DNA from: a virus
IMG/VR virus record: IMGVR_UViG_3300009151_000087
Location: 1-56,017 of that record
DNA length: 56,017 nt
Direction: 5' to 3' (one strand)
In this document: piece after piece, positions 19,982-27,192 of the stretch
How positions within the stretch are numbered: position 1 is the first letter of the stretch
How the letters are laid out: each line of letters begins with the position of its first letter
Program-made: the position numbers and the translations under genes
The notes under the pieces: generated by a model
The model's database searches: none
What the model was told of the DNA's origin: nothing
The model's input: only the letters and a program-made list of their open reading frames with translations

Positions 19982-20961
19982 TATAGATATCCTGCCTTTC
20001 TTTCTAGGGCTGTACTTAAATATCTGTTTACACCAGTACCTAGCATTTCTGCTCGACTGTACATTGGTTTACATGTAACTGCGATAGTTGATAGTGTAGG
20101 AACAAATGCTGTTCCATATTGATTGTTACCTGTTATGAATCCACTTTTATCAAGGGTATAAAAATCTACCGAATCCGGCAGGGTATTTTTAAAACTGGTA
20201 ATAGCCACCGGAACATTATTTAACATGAAATCGCCATAAGCATCCAATCTACACACAGGTGGCGGTGCTCCGGCATTGGTATCTGGACCAAATCTCATCT
20301 TGGTTAGAGCTCTTAACAGATGAACAGTTGCCAGGTACACCATGGCATCTTGATCATTTTCAACTGTGAATTTTCCTTGGATAGTGATGTCCGTGACACT
20401 GCTATTTTTATAAAAATTAATAGCATAGTTATTGTGAGTAGGAGTTTGTGTTGTATAATCAGCTTTGTGTTCAAAGTCAATCGATGGAGTATACGGAAAT
20501 ATTATTCCCCCGTGCTTGGTTAATTCACCTGCCGGGGATCCACTGGTTAAATCTACCAGATAATCTTTAGGGACTCTTATCTTGACTCTAAGGTCTGGAC
20601 TGCGTGGATCAAATTTAGGATCCATGGAGGTAACTGATATTTCTGTAGCGGCGGCCGCCTTGGGGGGCTCTGCTCCTGGCTGTACCTGGCCAAGATCTCT
20701 ATATCCTCGTTTGGCATCTCCGCCTGGGGTGAACGAGGGTACCTTGGGTTTGTTAATATATCCTCGTTTGGCATCACCTCCTGGGGTATATGATGGAACC
20801 GTTGATGTTTTAGGTTCACCTAACACAGTAGGATTGGTCATCTTTTCAGTTGCGGCAATCGCAGATTGCGCCGTGTTGACAAACGAGGTTTGGCGTGCTT
20901 GCTCAGCATCATATTGTGCCTTGGTTGCCGGTTTGCCATTGACTTTATAAGTATCGACCAT
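19981..20961 (-). CDS. Tail tube cap/initiator protein (gp48/gp54-like)
   Basis: The protein has 326 residues. The N-terminal ~95 residues are Pro/Gly/Lys-rich with two near-copies of PSYTPGGDAKRGYINKP (PSYTPGGDAKRGY and PSFTPGGDAKRGY). The folded part starts near residue 125: GGIIFPYTPSIDFEHKADY, THNNYAINFYKNSSVTDITIQGKFT, then LLRALTKMRFG and PPPVCRLDAYGDFMLNNVPVAI. These motifs match proteins annotated as gp48 or gp54 in T4-like marine phages, which seat the tail tube on the baseplate. I cannot decide between the cap (gp48) and the initiator (gp54). It is the first gene of the minus-strand baseplate operon and overlaps gp53 by one base. Confidence 0.72.
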   Translation of the reverse strand: MVDTYKVNGKPATKAQYDAEQARQTSFVNTAQSAIAATEKMTNPTVLGEPKTSTVPSYTPGGDAKRGYINKPKVPSFTPGGDAKRGYRDLGQVQPGAEPPKAAAATEISVTSMDPKFDPRSPDLRVKIRVPKDYLVDLTSGSPAGELTKHGGIIFPYTPSIDFEHKADYTTQTPTHNNYAINFYKNSSVTDITIQGKFTVENDQDAMVYLATVHLLRALTKMRFGPDTNAGAPPPVCRLDAYGDFMLNNVPVAITSFKNTLPDSVDFYTLDKSGFITGNNQYGTAFVPTLSTIAVTCKPMYSRAEMLGTGVNRYLSTALERKAGYL

Positions 20962-20982
20962 TATAGAAAAATCCTTTATTTG

Positions 20983-20990
20983 TTATTTAA
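20983..20990 (-). promoter_or_regulatory. Possible late promoter of the baseplate operon
   Basis: Minus strand reads GGTTAAATAAC, a weaker match to the late octamer, about 22 nt upstream of the first baseplate gene. No other candidate is visible in the 105-nt divergent gap. Confidence 0.4.
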
Positions 20991-21019
20991 CCGATAAATA
21001 ATGTGCTAAGTTAATATGG

Positions 21020-21047
21020 TTGACATCTTTCATAAGTGTGTTATACT
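21020..21047 (+). promoter_or_regulatory. Sigma70-type promoter for the gp55 operon
   Basis: TTGACA (21020-21025) and TATACT (21042-21047) are separated by 16 nt. The -35 is perfect and the -10 has one mismatch, so this should be read by the unmodified host polymerase. That fits a gene that must be made before late transcription. GATAAATA at 20993-21000 could add late transcription. An AAGGAAA ribosome binding site follows at about 21056. Confidence 0.75.
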
Positions 21048-21066
21048 AAATTAAAAGGAAACCTTA

Positions 21067-21981
21067 ATGACTATCGGATTATTGCCAAGAAAAACAAAAT
21101 ATTTAAATAATCGAGATTTACTAGCAGAAATACACAGAAGCAAATGCTCATATTCCAGTTTTGAAAAACCAGAATATCACCAATACGATATTATCCTAAC
21201 CAGCCTAGATAAAGTTAACATACGTACTGTTGCCGACGCCAAACGAACCCAGGCCAAACGTCTAGGACTACACGCATTCGCAGCAGCAAGAATGTCCGGA
21301 GATAAGAAAATCAAACTGTCAGAATGCACAGCAGATTATAAAACTATCGCAAAAACGGATATAATCATCCGGATAATGACATTTGATCACATACCGTTAG
21401 CACCGGGTCGTAAGAAAACCACTAAAACCACAGCAGACAGTCATGATAAGGTAAACTTTCCTCCTTATCAACATTGGAAGTTTGACGATCAAGATGAATT
21501 GGTATGTATTGGTAAAAGCCATTGGAAAGGATCTGTATCCTCTGGTAAATTCAGTAAGGATCACGGACGTATTACCGAGAATCTCGGTAAGATGTTTATT
21601 AAATTGTCCGAGCGTTATGCCCAGCGTAGCAATTGGAGAGGATATACCTATGTGGACGAAATGAAAGGTCAGGCCATCCTACAACTAAGTCAAATTGGAC
21701 TACAGTTTGATGAAAGTAAATCAGAGAATCCCTTTGCTTACTATACTGCTGCCGTAACCAATTCATTCACAAGAATTTTAAATTTAGAAAAGAAGAGTCA
21801 AAACATACGTGATGATCTGTTAGAAGAAGCGGGTCTTACTCCTAGTCTTACCAGACAAAATAGTCAAGAGTATGCTAGCGAAATTGCTAGACAGGCCGAA
21901 CTATACAAAAATATGCGTATGCCCAAGAGTGAAGAAATATCCGAAGAAGAAGAAATAGAAGACGGTAATATTGAAGATTGA
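21067..21981 (+). CDS. gp55: Late-transcription sigma factor gp55-like with N-terminal extension
   Basis: The protein has 304 residues, against about 185 in T4. The C-terminal half carries the sigma-like part: MFIKLSERYAQRSNWRGYTY, QAILQLSQIGLQFDESKSENP, then NPFAYYTAAVTNSFTRILN (~221-240) and KKSQNIRDDLLEEAG. gp55 directs RNA polymerase to TATAAATA late promoters together with the sliding clamp. The first ~170 residues (YLNNRDLLAEIHRSKCSYSS, EYHQYDIILTSLDKVNI, DHIPLAPGRKKTTKT, FPPYQHWKFDDQDELVCIGK) form a separate domain that I recall from similar marine phage proteins but whose function I do not know. The tail is strongly acidic. It is the first gene behind a sigma70-type promoter and precedes gp47. 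Confidence 0.85.
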   Translation: MTIGLLPRKTKYLNNRDLLAEIHRSKCSYSSFEKPEYHQYDIILTSLDKVNIRTVADAKRTQAKRLGLHAFAAARMSGDKKIKLSECTADYKTIAKTDIIIRIMTFDHIPLAPGRKKTTKTTADSHDKVNFPPYQHWKFDDQDELVCIGKSHWKGSVSSGKFSKDHGRITENLGKMFIKLSERYAQRSNWRGYTYVDEMKGQAILQLSQIGLQFDESKSENPFAYYTAAVTNSFTRILNLEKKSQNIRDDLLEEAGLTPSLTRQNSQEYASEIARQAELYKNMRMPKSEEISEEEEIEDGNIED

Positions 21982-22025
21982 CCTACTATCTAGCATCTGC
22001 TACACTCGTTGTAGGAGAATAATTA

Positions 22026-23039
22026 ATGCCATTGTTTAAGAAGGTAGCGTGTTTCACCGATATTCACTTCGGTCTAAAATCTAATAGTATAACGCATTTA
22101 AGAGATTGTGAAGAATTCGTAGACTGGTTTATTCAAGAAGCCAAGACCGCAGGGTGTGAAACTGCGATCTTCTTGGGTGACTGGAGTCATAATCGTAACA
22201 GTCTAAACTTATTCACACTAGACAGCAGTTTACGCTGCCTTGAAAAACTAGGCGCGGCATTTGAACAGTTTTTTTGGTTTCCGGGCAACCACGATCTGTT
22301 CTACAAAGACAAGCGTGACATTCATTCGAGTGCTTTTGGTCGGCACATTCCAGGCGTCACTGTTGTAGACAGTATATGGACCCGGGATGATGTCACACTT
22401 GTACCTTGGCTAATAGGCGATGAGTGGAAGTCTATGAAAGACATTAAGAGCAAATATGTATTTGGTCACTTCGAATTACCCAAGTTCTTTATGAACGCTA
22501 TGGTACAAATGCCCGATCACGGTGAACTTAGAGCAGAGGATTTTAACGGTCCAGACTATATATTCAGTGGACACTTCCATAAACGACAAGAAAACAACAA
22601 GGTGATCTACATCGGTAATGCGTTTCCCCACAATTACAGTGATTCGTGGGACGATGCTAGAGGTATGATGACATTAGAATGGGGTGGCGATCCTGAATTT
22701 ATCGACTGGCCCAACTGTCCCAAGTATCGTACCATTAAATTAAGTGATCTTATTGATCGCAAAGACGATGTAATGAAAAGCAAAATGCATTTCAGAGTCA
22801 ATCTTGATATTGATATCAGCTTTGAGGAAGCAAACTTTATCAAAGAAACATTTATTGCCGAGCATGACATACGAGAAATCAGTCTAGTACAGGATAAAAA
22901 CAATCTAGAGGGGTCAGTGGATGAAAACACCGATGCTAGATTTGAAAGTGTTGATCAGATTGTTACGGAACAGCTGGTTAATATTGATTCAGGAAACTTT
23001 GATGTCGCTACCTTGTTAGAAATTTATAACAATCTATGA
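22026..23039 (+). CDS. gp47: Recombination endonuclease subunit gp47 (SbcD/Mre11-like)
   Basis: The protein has 337 residues, the usual length. All metallophosphoesterase motifs are visible: DIHFG with Asp12 and His14, GDWSHN with Asp52, GNHD with Asn88-His89-Asp90, GHFEL with His148, and SGHFHKR with His183 and His185. With gp46 it forms the Mre11-Rad50-type nuclease that resects DNA ends for UvsX recombination and recombination-dependent replication. The ATG is preceded by GGAG, in a short leader after gp55 that contains a small CTACA/TGTAG hairpin. Its stop overlaps the gp46 start (ATGA), so the two subunits are translationally coupled. Confidence 0.95.
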   Translation: MPLFKKVACFTDIHFGLKSNSITHLRDCEEFVDWFIQEAKTAGCETAIFLGDWSHNRNSLNLFTLDSSLRCLEKLGAAFEQFFWFPGNHDLFYKDKRDIHSSAFGRHIPGVTVVDSIWTRDDVTLVPWLIGDEWKSMKDIKSKYVFGHFELPKFFMNAMVQMPDHGELRAEDFNGPDYIFSGHFHKRQENNKVIYIGNAFPHNYSDSWDDARGMMTLEWGGDPEFIDWPNCPKYRTIKLSDLIDRKDDVMKSKMHFRVNLDIDISFEEANFIKETFIAEHDIREISLVQDKNNLEGSVDENTDARFESVDQIVTEQLVNIDSGNFDVATLLEIYNNL

Positions 23040-24817
23040 CCTTTCTAATTAAAAATTTAACTGTACGAAACTTTATGAGTGTGGGTAACCAGACTCAAGC
23101 AGTGGACTTTAAGAAACAGGCACTGACATTGGTGCTAGGATCTAACCTCGACCTGGGTGGAGATGACACTGGATCGCGTAACGGCACGGGTAAAACTACC
23201 ATTATCAATGCGTTGAGTTACGCTTTGTATGGGCAGGCTCTCACAAACATACGCAAAGAAAACTTGATCAACAAGATCAATGGCAAAGCCATGTTGGTTA
23301 CTGTAGAATTTGAAAAAAGTGGTGTTAATTACCGTATTGAAAGGGGACGTAAGCCCAATGTACTCAAGCTATTTGTCAATGATAACCAGTTAAAAACTGA
23401 AGAATCCGAAGACGATAGCCAAGGAGACAGCAGAGAAACACAGAAGGCCATTGAGCAAATGCTAGAGATGAGCCATACCATGTTCAAGCATCTGGTTGCG
23501 TTAAACACCTATACAGAGCCATTTTTGTCAATGAAGGCTGCTGATCAACGAGAAGTTATTGAACAACTTCTGGGTATCACTCAGCTGAGCGAAAAAGCAG
23601 AAGTACTCAAGTCGCAGATCAAAGAAACCAAAGATTCTATACAGGTAGAAGAATTCAGGATCGGCGGCGTTAAGATTGCCAACGAAAATGTACAGAAAAG
23701 TATTGATAGTCTTGAGATAAAGAGTAGTGCGTGGGAAACAAAGAAGACCACAGATATAGAAAATATTGGTCGTGCCATGATGCGGCTTGAAACTGTTGAT
23801 ATTGAAGCAGAATTACGAGCACATCAGCAACTTAAGATATGGCTTGAGCACAATACCCGAGTTCAAAACTTACAAAAGCAACGAGCAACTTTAGATTCCG
23901 CACTAGGACATGCTGAAAGAAGTGTTAAGAAGTATGAGAAGGAACTGGCAAGTCTTGCAAATAAAACATGTCATGCTTGCGAACAGGAACTTCACGATCA
24001 TAAGCATGAAGAAATGTCTGCGCTGGCTCAGGCACAGCTAGACGAAGCTTTGAAATATTTTGATAAAATATCTCAAGACTTACAAAAGATCTTGGATGAG
24101 ATTGGCAACGGGGATACACCACACAAACCGTTGACGTTTTATGACACCGAAGCAGAGGCATTAGGACACAAGAACAACTTGGATGGACTTGAACGCAATC
24201 TAACCTCTAGGATTGACGAATTAAATCCTTACCAAGAACAGGTACAGGAACTGAAAAAGACAGCCATACAAGAAGTTAATTGGGATACTATTAATTCTTT
24301 GACCAAACTCAAAGATCATCAAGAGTTCTTGCACAAACTATTAACCAACAAAGATAGTTTCATCCGTAAAAAGATAATTGATCAGAATTTAAATTATCTC
24401 AACAAGCGGCTGACCTACTATATTGACAAACTTGGATTACCTCACCAGGTTGTATTCCAAAACGACCTTACTGTTGAGATCACACAGCTGGGACAAGACC
24501 TAGATTTTGATAATCTAAGTCGAGGTGAACGCAACAGATTGATACTGAGTATGAGTTTTGCTTTCCGAGATGTTTGGGAAGGATTGTATCAGCATATCAA
24601 TTTATTGTTTATTGACGAACTGGTCGATGCCGGAATGGATGCTGCGGGTGTGGAAAGTGCCCTGGCGGTTCTAAAGAAGATGGCCAGAGAACGCAATAAG
24701 AATATATACTTGATATCACACAAGGACGAGCTAGTGGGCAGGGTAAACAATGTGCTTCGAGTAATCAAAGAAAATGGTTTTACCTCCTACAGCAACGATG
24801 TAGACTATGTCGACTGA
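23036..24817 (+). CDS. gp46: Recombination endonuclease subunit gp46 (SbcC/Rad50-like ATPase)
   Basis: The protein has 593 residues, close to T4 gp46 (560 aa). Walker A GSRNGTGKTT is at ~46-55. A long coiled-coil region is split by a Rad50 zinc hook CHAC (Cys312, Cys315). The ABC signature LSRGERNRL is near 492, and Walker B LLFIDELVD near 523 is followed by a LISH..E switch. It is the ATPase partner of gp47 that tethers and processes DNA ends. The start overlaps gp47 by 4 nt, and its end overlaps the next gene by 11 nt, so gp47, gp46 and the AT-hook gene are a tight unit. Confidence 0.95.
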   Translation: MTFLIKNLTVRNFMSVGNQTQAVDFKKQALTLVLGSNLDLGGDDTGSRNGTGKTTIINALSYALYGQALTNIRKENLINKINGKAMLVTVEFEKSGVNYRIERGRKPNVLKLFVNDNQLKTEESEDDSQGDSRETQKAIEQMLEMSHTMFKHLVALNTYTEPFLSMKAADQREVIEQLLGITQLSEKAEVLKSQIKETKDSIQVEEFRIGGVKIANENVQKSIDSLEIKSSAWETKKTTDIENIGRAMMRLETVDIEAELRAHQQLKIWLEHNTRVQNLQKQRATLDSALGHAERSVKKYEKELASLANKTCHACEQELHDHKHEEMSALAQAQLDEALKYFDKISQDLQKILDEIGNGDTPHKPLTFYDTEAEALGHKNNLDGLERNLTSRIDELNPYQEQVQELKKTAIQEVNWDTINSLTKLKDHQEFLHKLLTNKDSFIRKKIIDQNLNYLNKRLTYYIDKLGLPHQVVFQNDLTVEITQLGQDLDFDNLSRGERNRLILSMSFAFRDVWEGLYQHINLLFIDELVDAGMDAAGVESALAVLKKMARERNKNIYLISHKDELVGRVNNVLRVIKENGFTSYSNDVDYVD

Positions 24818-25184
24818 AAAATACGATAGATATAAAGAATTATATTCAAAATATATAGATCATGCTGTGATAGTGCATAACTATCATTACGCATTCCTTA
24901 GGACTCTAGGTAAAGAATCCGGAGTGAACGTTAGGCGGTCTCTTACCAGTATGCTGGTACTGGAAAAAGAGTTACGTAGATTAAGTCTTGAAGTTTTTAA
25001 AGAGCATCAAGCTAATCTGAAAGAAGGAAAACGCCGTAAGAGAGAAGAACTCATTAAAATTAAAAAAGCAGGCCCGGGTCGAGGTAGACCCAGGACTAAA
25101 GAAGTTAAAATCAAACGAAGCCGTATAGGCAGACCAAGAAAGGACGAGGTACTTAAAAATGACAACATCAACACAACAAATTAA
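24807..25184 (+). CDS. Small basic protein with two AT-hook-like motifs
   Basis: The protein has 125 residues and unknown function. The N-terminal ~75 residues look helical (YKELYSKYIDHAVIVHNYHYAF, then MLVLEKELRRLSLEVFKEH). The C-terminal ~50 are strongly basic with two copies of the AT-hook core, GRGRPR and IGRPRK, separated by about 14 residues. AT-hooks bind the minor groove of AT-rich DNA, which would suit this genome. It overlaps gp46 by 11 nt and the following histone-like gene by 26 nt, so it is co-expressed with them. A role in nucleoid or end-resection control is inference only. Confidence 0.75.
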   Translation: MSTEKYDRYKELYSKYIDHAVIVHNYHYAFLRTLGKESGVNVRRSLTSMLVLEKELRRLSLEVFKEHQANLKEGKRRKREELIKIKKAGPGRGRPRTKEVKIKRSRIGRPRKDEVLKNDNINTTN

Positions 25185-25356
25185 AGATCAAATGGATGAC
25201 TTCTTAAAAGAGGATGCGAAATTTGAAGCAGGCAATGCTGCTGCTGGAACTCGCGCTCGCAAGGCATTAGGTGAGTTAGCCAAGGCTGTCAAGGCCCGAC
25301 GTAATGAAATCACTGCTGAGAAGAATGCTCGCAAGGAAGCCAAGACAGCAAAGTAA
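25159..25356 (+). CDS. Histone H1-like (Hc1-type) DNA-binding protein
   Basis: The protein has 65 residues. The core AGTRARKALGELAKAVKARRNEI and the Lys/Ala-rich end resemble the chlamydial Hc1-like family that is common as a small protein in marine T4-like phages. Proteins of this kind bind DNA without sequence specificity. The start ATG lies inside the preceding AT-hook gene, in another frame, and is the one that gives the conserved QMDDFLKEDAKFEAGN N-terminus. It is followed after 3 nt by the GIY-YIG gene. Confidence 0.75.
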   Translation: MTTSTQQIKDQMDDFLKEDAKFEAGNAAAGTRARKALGELAKAVKARRNEITAEKNARKEAKTAK

Positions 25357-25359
25357 TCA

Positions 25360-25788
25360 ATGACTTGGTACCATAAAGGTTCTATAGTTACAGAACTGCC
25401 TGAAGATTGTGTGGGGTTTGTTTATCTCATCTCATGCAACATTTCTGGCAGACTCTACGTTGGTAAAAAATTAGCAAAATTTAGTCGAACCGCCTACAAG
25501 ACTGTAAAGTTGAAGAACGGCACAAAAAAGAAAAAGAAAATTAGAAGCAAAATAGATAGTGACTGGCAGGAATATTACGGGTCCAGTGCGGAACTTACCG
25601 CAGACATAGAAAAATTAGGCAAAGAAAATTTCACAAGAGAGATATTACACTACTGTCGTAGTAAAGCAGAAACATCATACATTGAGGCCCGTGAACAATT
25701 CGACCGCAAAGTATTGGAATCAAACGAATATTATAACGGACAGATCTCAGTCCGTGTCCATGGCTCCCACATAATTAAAAAACCCTAG
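25360..25788 (+). CDS. GIY-YIG-like endonuclease (Seg-like)
   Basis: The protein has 142 residues. The N-terminus has the GIY-YIG core in a diverged form: GFVYLISC, then GRLYVGKKL. Downstream are a basic segment (LKNGTKKKKKIRSK), an YYGSS turn and a Glu-containing helix (YIEAREQFDRKVLESNEYYNG), as in phage Seg-like proteins where an Arg and a Glu complete the site. T4 Seg proteins are free-standing homing nucleases; related phage proteins may act in recombination instead. No intron-interrupted gene is next to it, but a structured non-coding region follows directly after its stop codon. Confidence 0.7.
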   Translation: MTWYHKGSIVTELPEDCVGFVYLISCNISGRLYVGKKLAKFSRTAYKTVKLKNGTKKKKKIRSKIDSDWQEYYGSSAELTADIEKLGKENFTREILHYCRSKAETSYIEAREQFDRKVLESNEYYNGQISVRVHGSHIIKKP

Positions 25789-26226
25789 GCTCAGTTAATC
25801 GGTAAAAGCTCGCGCAGGCTAATTTCATGCGCCCGGAAACCTGGATTTTGGATCACAGGGAGGGAAATCTCTTGCCGATAAGAGTGCTCAACTACTACCC
25901 GAAAGGATGAAGATCGCTACCAAGACCTGCGATTTAGTTGTTTGAAGATGAATGTATAGGCAAAAAGAAGGGAGAAAAACCCTGGGTTTACAATATGATA
26001 GCGTATATTTGTAAACTGCCGTTGTATGAAGACGGAGCTCGTGGTACCGGACAACCGCCACTGTAATGCTCCAACGCTGTGTGACTGTTCGAACTCGGAT
26101 AATGTCTTTTTTCGCCCTTGAGCGGGCGAAGTGTGACCAAGGAATCTGGATAATATTAATTCGTCTCATAGACGAAGTAAAATGCTCTGAGTGCGAACGA
26201 AAGAGCAAATGAGCGTTAGCTCATTA
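25789..26226 (+). ncRNA. Candidate large structured RNA, class unknown
   Basis: There is no plausible gene in this ~440-nt stretch, and it looks more GC-rich than its surroundings. It holds a dense series of helices: GCGCA 25812-16 with 25828-32; CTCTT 25869-73 with 25880-84; a longer-range CAACTA 25889-94 with TAGTTG 25935-40 enclosing ATCGC/GCGAT; an 8-bp GTTTACAA 25986-93 with 26009-16; a three-tier arm GGAGC 26034-38/GCTCC 26068-72 enclosing GTGG/CCAC and CGG-ACAA-CCG; a 7-bp TTCGCCC 26111-17 with 26124-30; TTCGTC 26160-65 with 26171-76; TGCTCT 26183-88 with 26202-07; and AATGAGC 26208-14 with 26219-25. I do not recognise tmRNA, RNase P, group I or II intron cores. Strand is inferred from the neighbours. 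Most helices pair on either strand. Confidence 0.6.
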
Positions 26227-26231
26227 TATAA

Positions 26232-26239
26232 TATAAATA
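26232..26239 (+). promoter_or_regulatory. T4 late promoter, perfect TATAAATA
   Basis: A perfect TATAAATA octamer lies 25 nt upstream of the ATG at 26264 and just after the last hairpin of the structured RNA region. Confidence 0.75.
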
Positions 26240-26263
26240 AAAGATGATAAGGAAATTACTCTC

Positions 26264-26959
26264 ATGCGTATAAATGAATTACTCAGTGAAGAACAACTTG
26301 ACGAAATAAGTCTCGGAAAAAGAATTGCTGCAAAAGCAGCACGATTTGCTCAAGGAGCCGGCGATGTTATTGGCGGTACACTTGGAGGAATTGCCGGGGC
26401 ATGGAACAGAGGAGAGAAGGCTTATCAAAGAGGAAAATCTGTAGTTGATCCTTCAGGCAATCCAGGATCAGCAGGCGGAACAACCACTACTACTGCTACC
26501 GGTACTACAACAACAGGTGGAACAAACGCAGCAGTGCCGGCCGCTGCCGCAGCACCTGCAGGAACAACAGATCCAACTGCTGCCGCAGCACCGGCTGCTG
26601 GAACAAATCCTGCTCCTGAAGCGCCGGCAGGAACAAATACAGGTGGTACCAGTTATGATACACAGGCAGGAAAACCTCAAAGTGCTCCAGGTAATAGACA
26701 AAAAGGTGATATAGTTAGATCTGGGCAAAATACATTCCAATACACAGGCGAACCTGGAAAAGAATGGTTTGTTGCCAGCGGTCCACTACAAGAACCAAAT
26801 CCTCAAGCAGATAGATATAACAACATTCAAGCTGTTGGTGGTAAGAAATTTATCAGCGCAGACAATGCCAAACGCAATCTACAAGTTTCAGAGCGTAAGA
26901 AGCTGAAAAAGAAAATTGTTGCCGAATTCCACAGCAACTTCCTAGGCATGATAATTTAA
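26264..26959 (+). CDS. Hypothetical protein with Thr/Ala/Pro-rich middle
   Basis: The protein has 231 residues and I do not recognise its function. The N-terminus MRINELLSEEQLDEISLGKR is of a type seen at the start of several small T4-like marine phage proteins. A glycine-rich helix (GAGDVIGGTLGGIAGAWNRG) follows, then a low-complexity Thr/Gly/Ala/Pro stretch from ~65 to 130. A small ordered C-terminal part (NTFQYTGEPGKEWFVASGP) and a basic end (SERKKLKKKIVAEFHSNFLG) close it. It is driven by a perfect late promoter, so it is probably a virion or assembly protein. Its end overlaps by 4 nt the convergent chaperone extension on the other strand. RBS is AAGGAAA. Confidence 0.75.
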   Translation: MRINELLSEEQLDEISLGKRIAAKAARFAQGAGDVIGGTLGGIAGAWNRGEKAYQRGKSVVDPSGNPGSAGGTTTTTATGTTTTGGTNAAVPAAAAAPAGTTDPTAAAAPAAGTNPAPEAPAGTNTGGTSYDTQAGKPQSAPGNRQKGDIVRSGQNTFQYTGEPGKEWFVASGPLQEPNPQADRYNNIQAVGGKKFISADNAKRNLQVSERKKLKKKIVAEFHSNFLGMII

Positions 26960-27174
26960 AAGAACGGAACTCCGCTGTCTTTGGTTATCTCAAGATTCTT
27001 TTCAATAATCTTTGATATTATTTCTCTTTCTTCGTAGCTGAGCATTAGACTTTCAGTGTAGCTGATGCTACCGCGCATGTACCAACAGATTCTAAATAAT
27101 TCGTCTTTTAAGGCTTTTGATTCTAGTTCGTAGTCTTTAACAGCCTGTTCAATTCCTGCTATATCAAGAATCAA
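26956..27174 (-). CDS. Tail assembly chaperone C-terminal extension, read by -1 frameshift
   Basis: The 72-codon frame has only a TTG near its 5' end and no ribosome binding site, but it is open upstream to the slippery site at 27186-27192 of the preceding gene. Reading by -1 slippage adds R-L-R-L and then this frame, giving a 360-residue fusion. The sequence (FRICWYMRGSISYTESLMLS, then YEEREIISKIIEKNLE) is of the type seen in small phage tail-chaperone partner proteins. By analogy with lambda gpG/gpGT it would be the T-like part that recruits tail protein to the tape measure. Independent initiation at TTG is possible but less likely. Confidence 0.75.
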   Translation of the reverse strand: MILDIAGIEQAVKDYELESKALKDELFRICWYMRGSISYTESLMLSYEEREIISKIIEKNLEITKDSGVPFF

Positions 27175-27192
27175 AAGCCTTAGACGAAAAAA
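27101..27192 (-). other. Programmed -1 ribosomal frameshift signal
   Basis: The mRNA has the heptamer T-TTT-TTC in the correct phase at 27192-27186 (zero frame ..ACT TTT TTC GTC TAA). Four bases later starts a perfect 14-bp stem: AAGGCTTTTGATTC at 27181-27168 pairs with GAATCAAAAGCCTT at 27123-27110. A further 6 bp (TCGTCT 27187-27182 with AGACGA 27106-27101) can stack across a 3-nt bulge. The loop is 44 nt. Slippery site, spacer and stem are those of textbook -1 frameshift elements. Confidence 0.85.

Noticed and set aside
26041-26072. Resemblance to a cobalamin riboswitch (CCGCCACTGTAA-like block)
   Set aside because: The diagnostic later B12 box is missing. An AGACCTGC-like piece occurs, but upstream and in the wrong order.
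26083-26098. tRNA or tmRNA T-loop (GTTCGAAC)
   Set aside because: The flanking bases do not form a T stem, and no acceptor, D or anticodon arm is found around it.
26107-26112. Intrinsic terminator at a run of six T
   Set aside because: No stable hairpin precedes the run; the strong hairpin follows it instead.
25830-26150. CsrB-like sponge RNA because of many GGA triplets
   Set aside because: GGA is only mildly more common than expected and is not regularly placed in hairpin loops.
25888-26208. A 106-codon minus-strand frame within the structured RNA region
   Set aside because: Its translation shows no family motif and is unlike phage protein composition; it crosses several perfect hairpins and has no convincing ribosome binding site.
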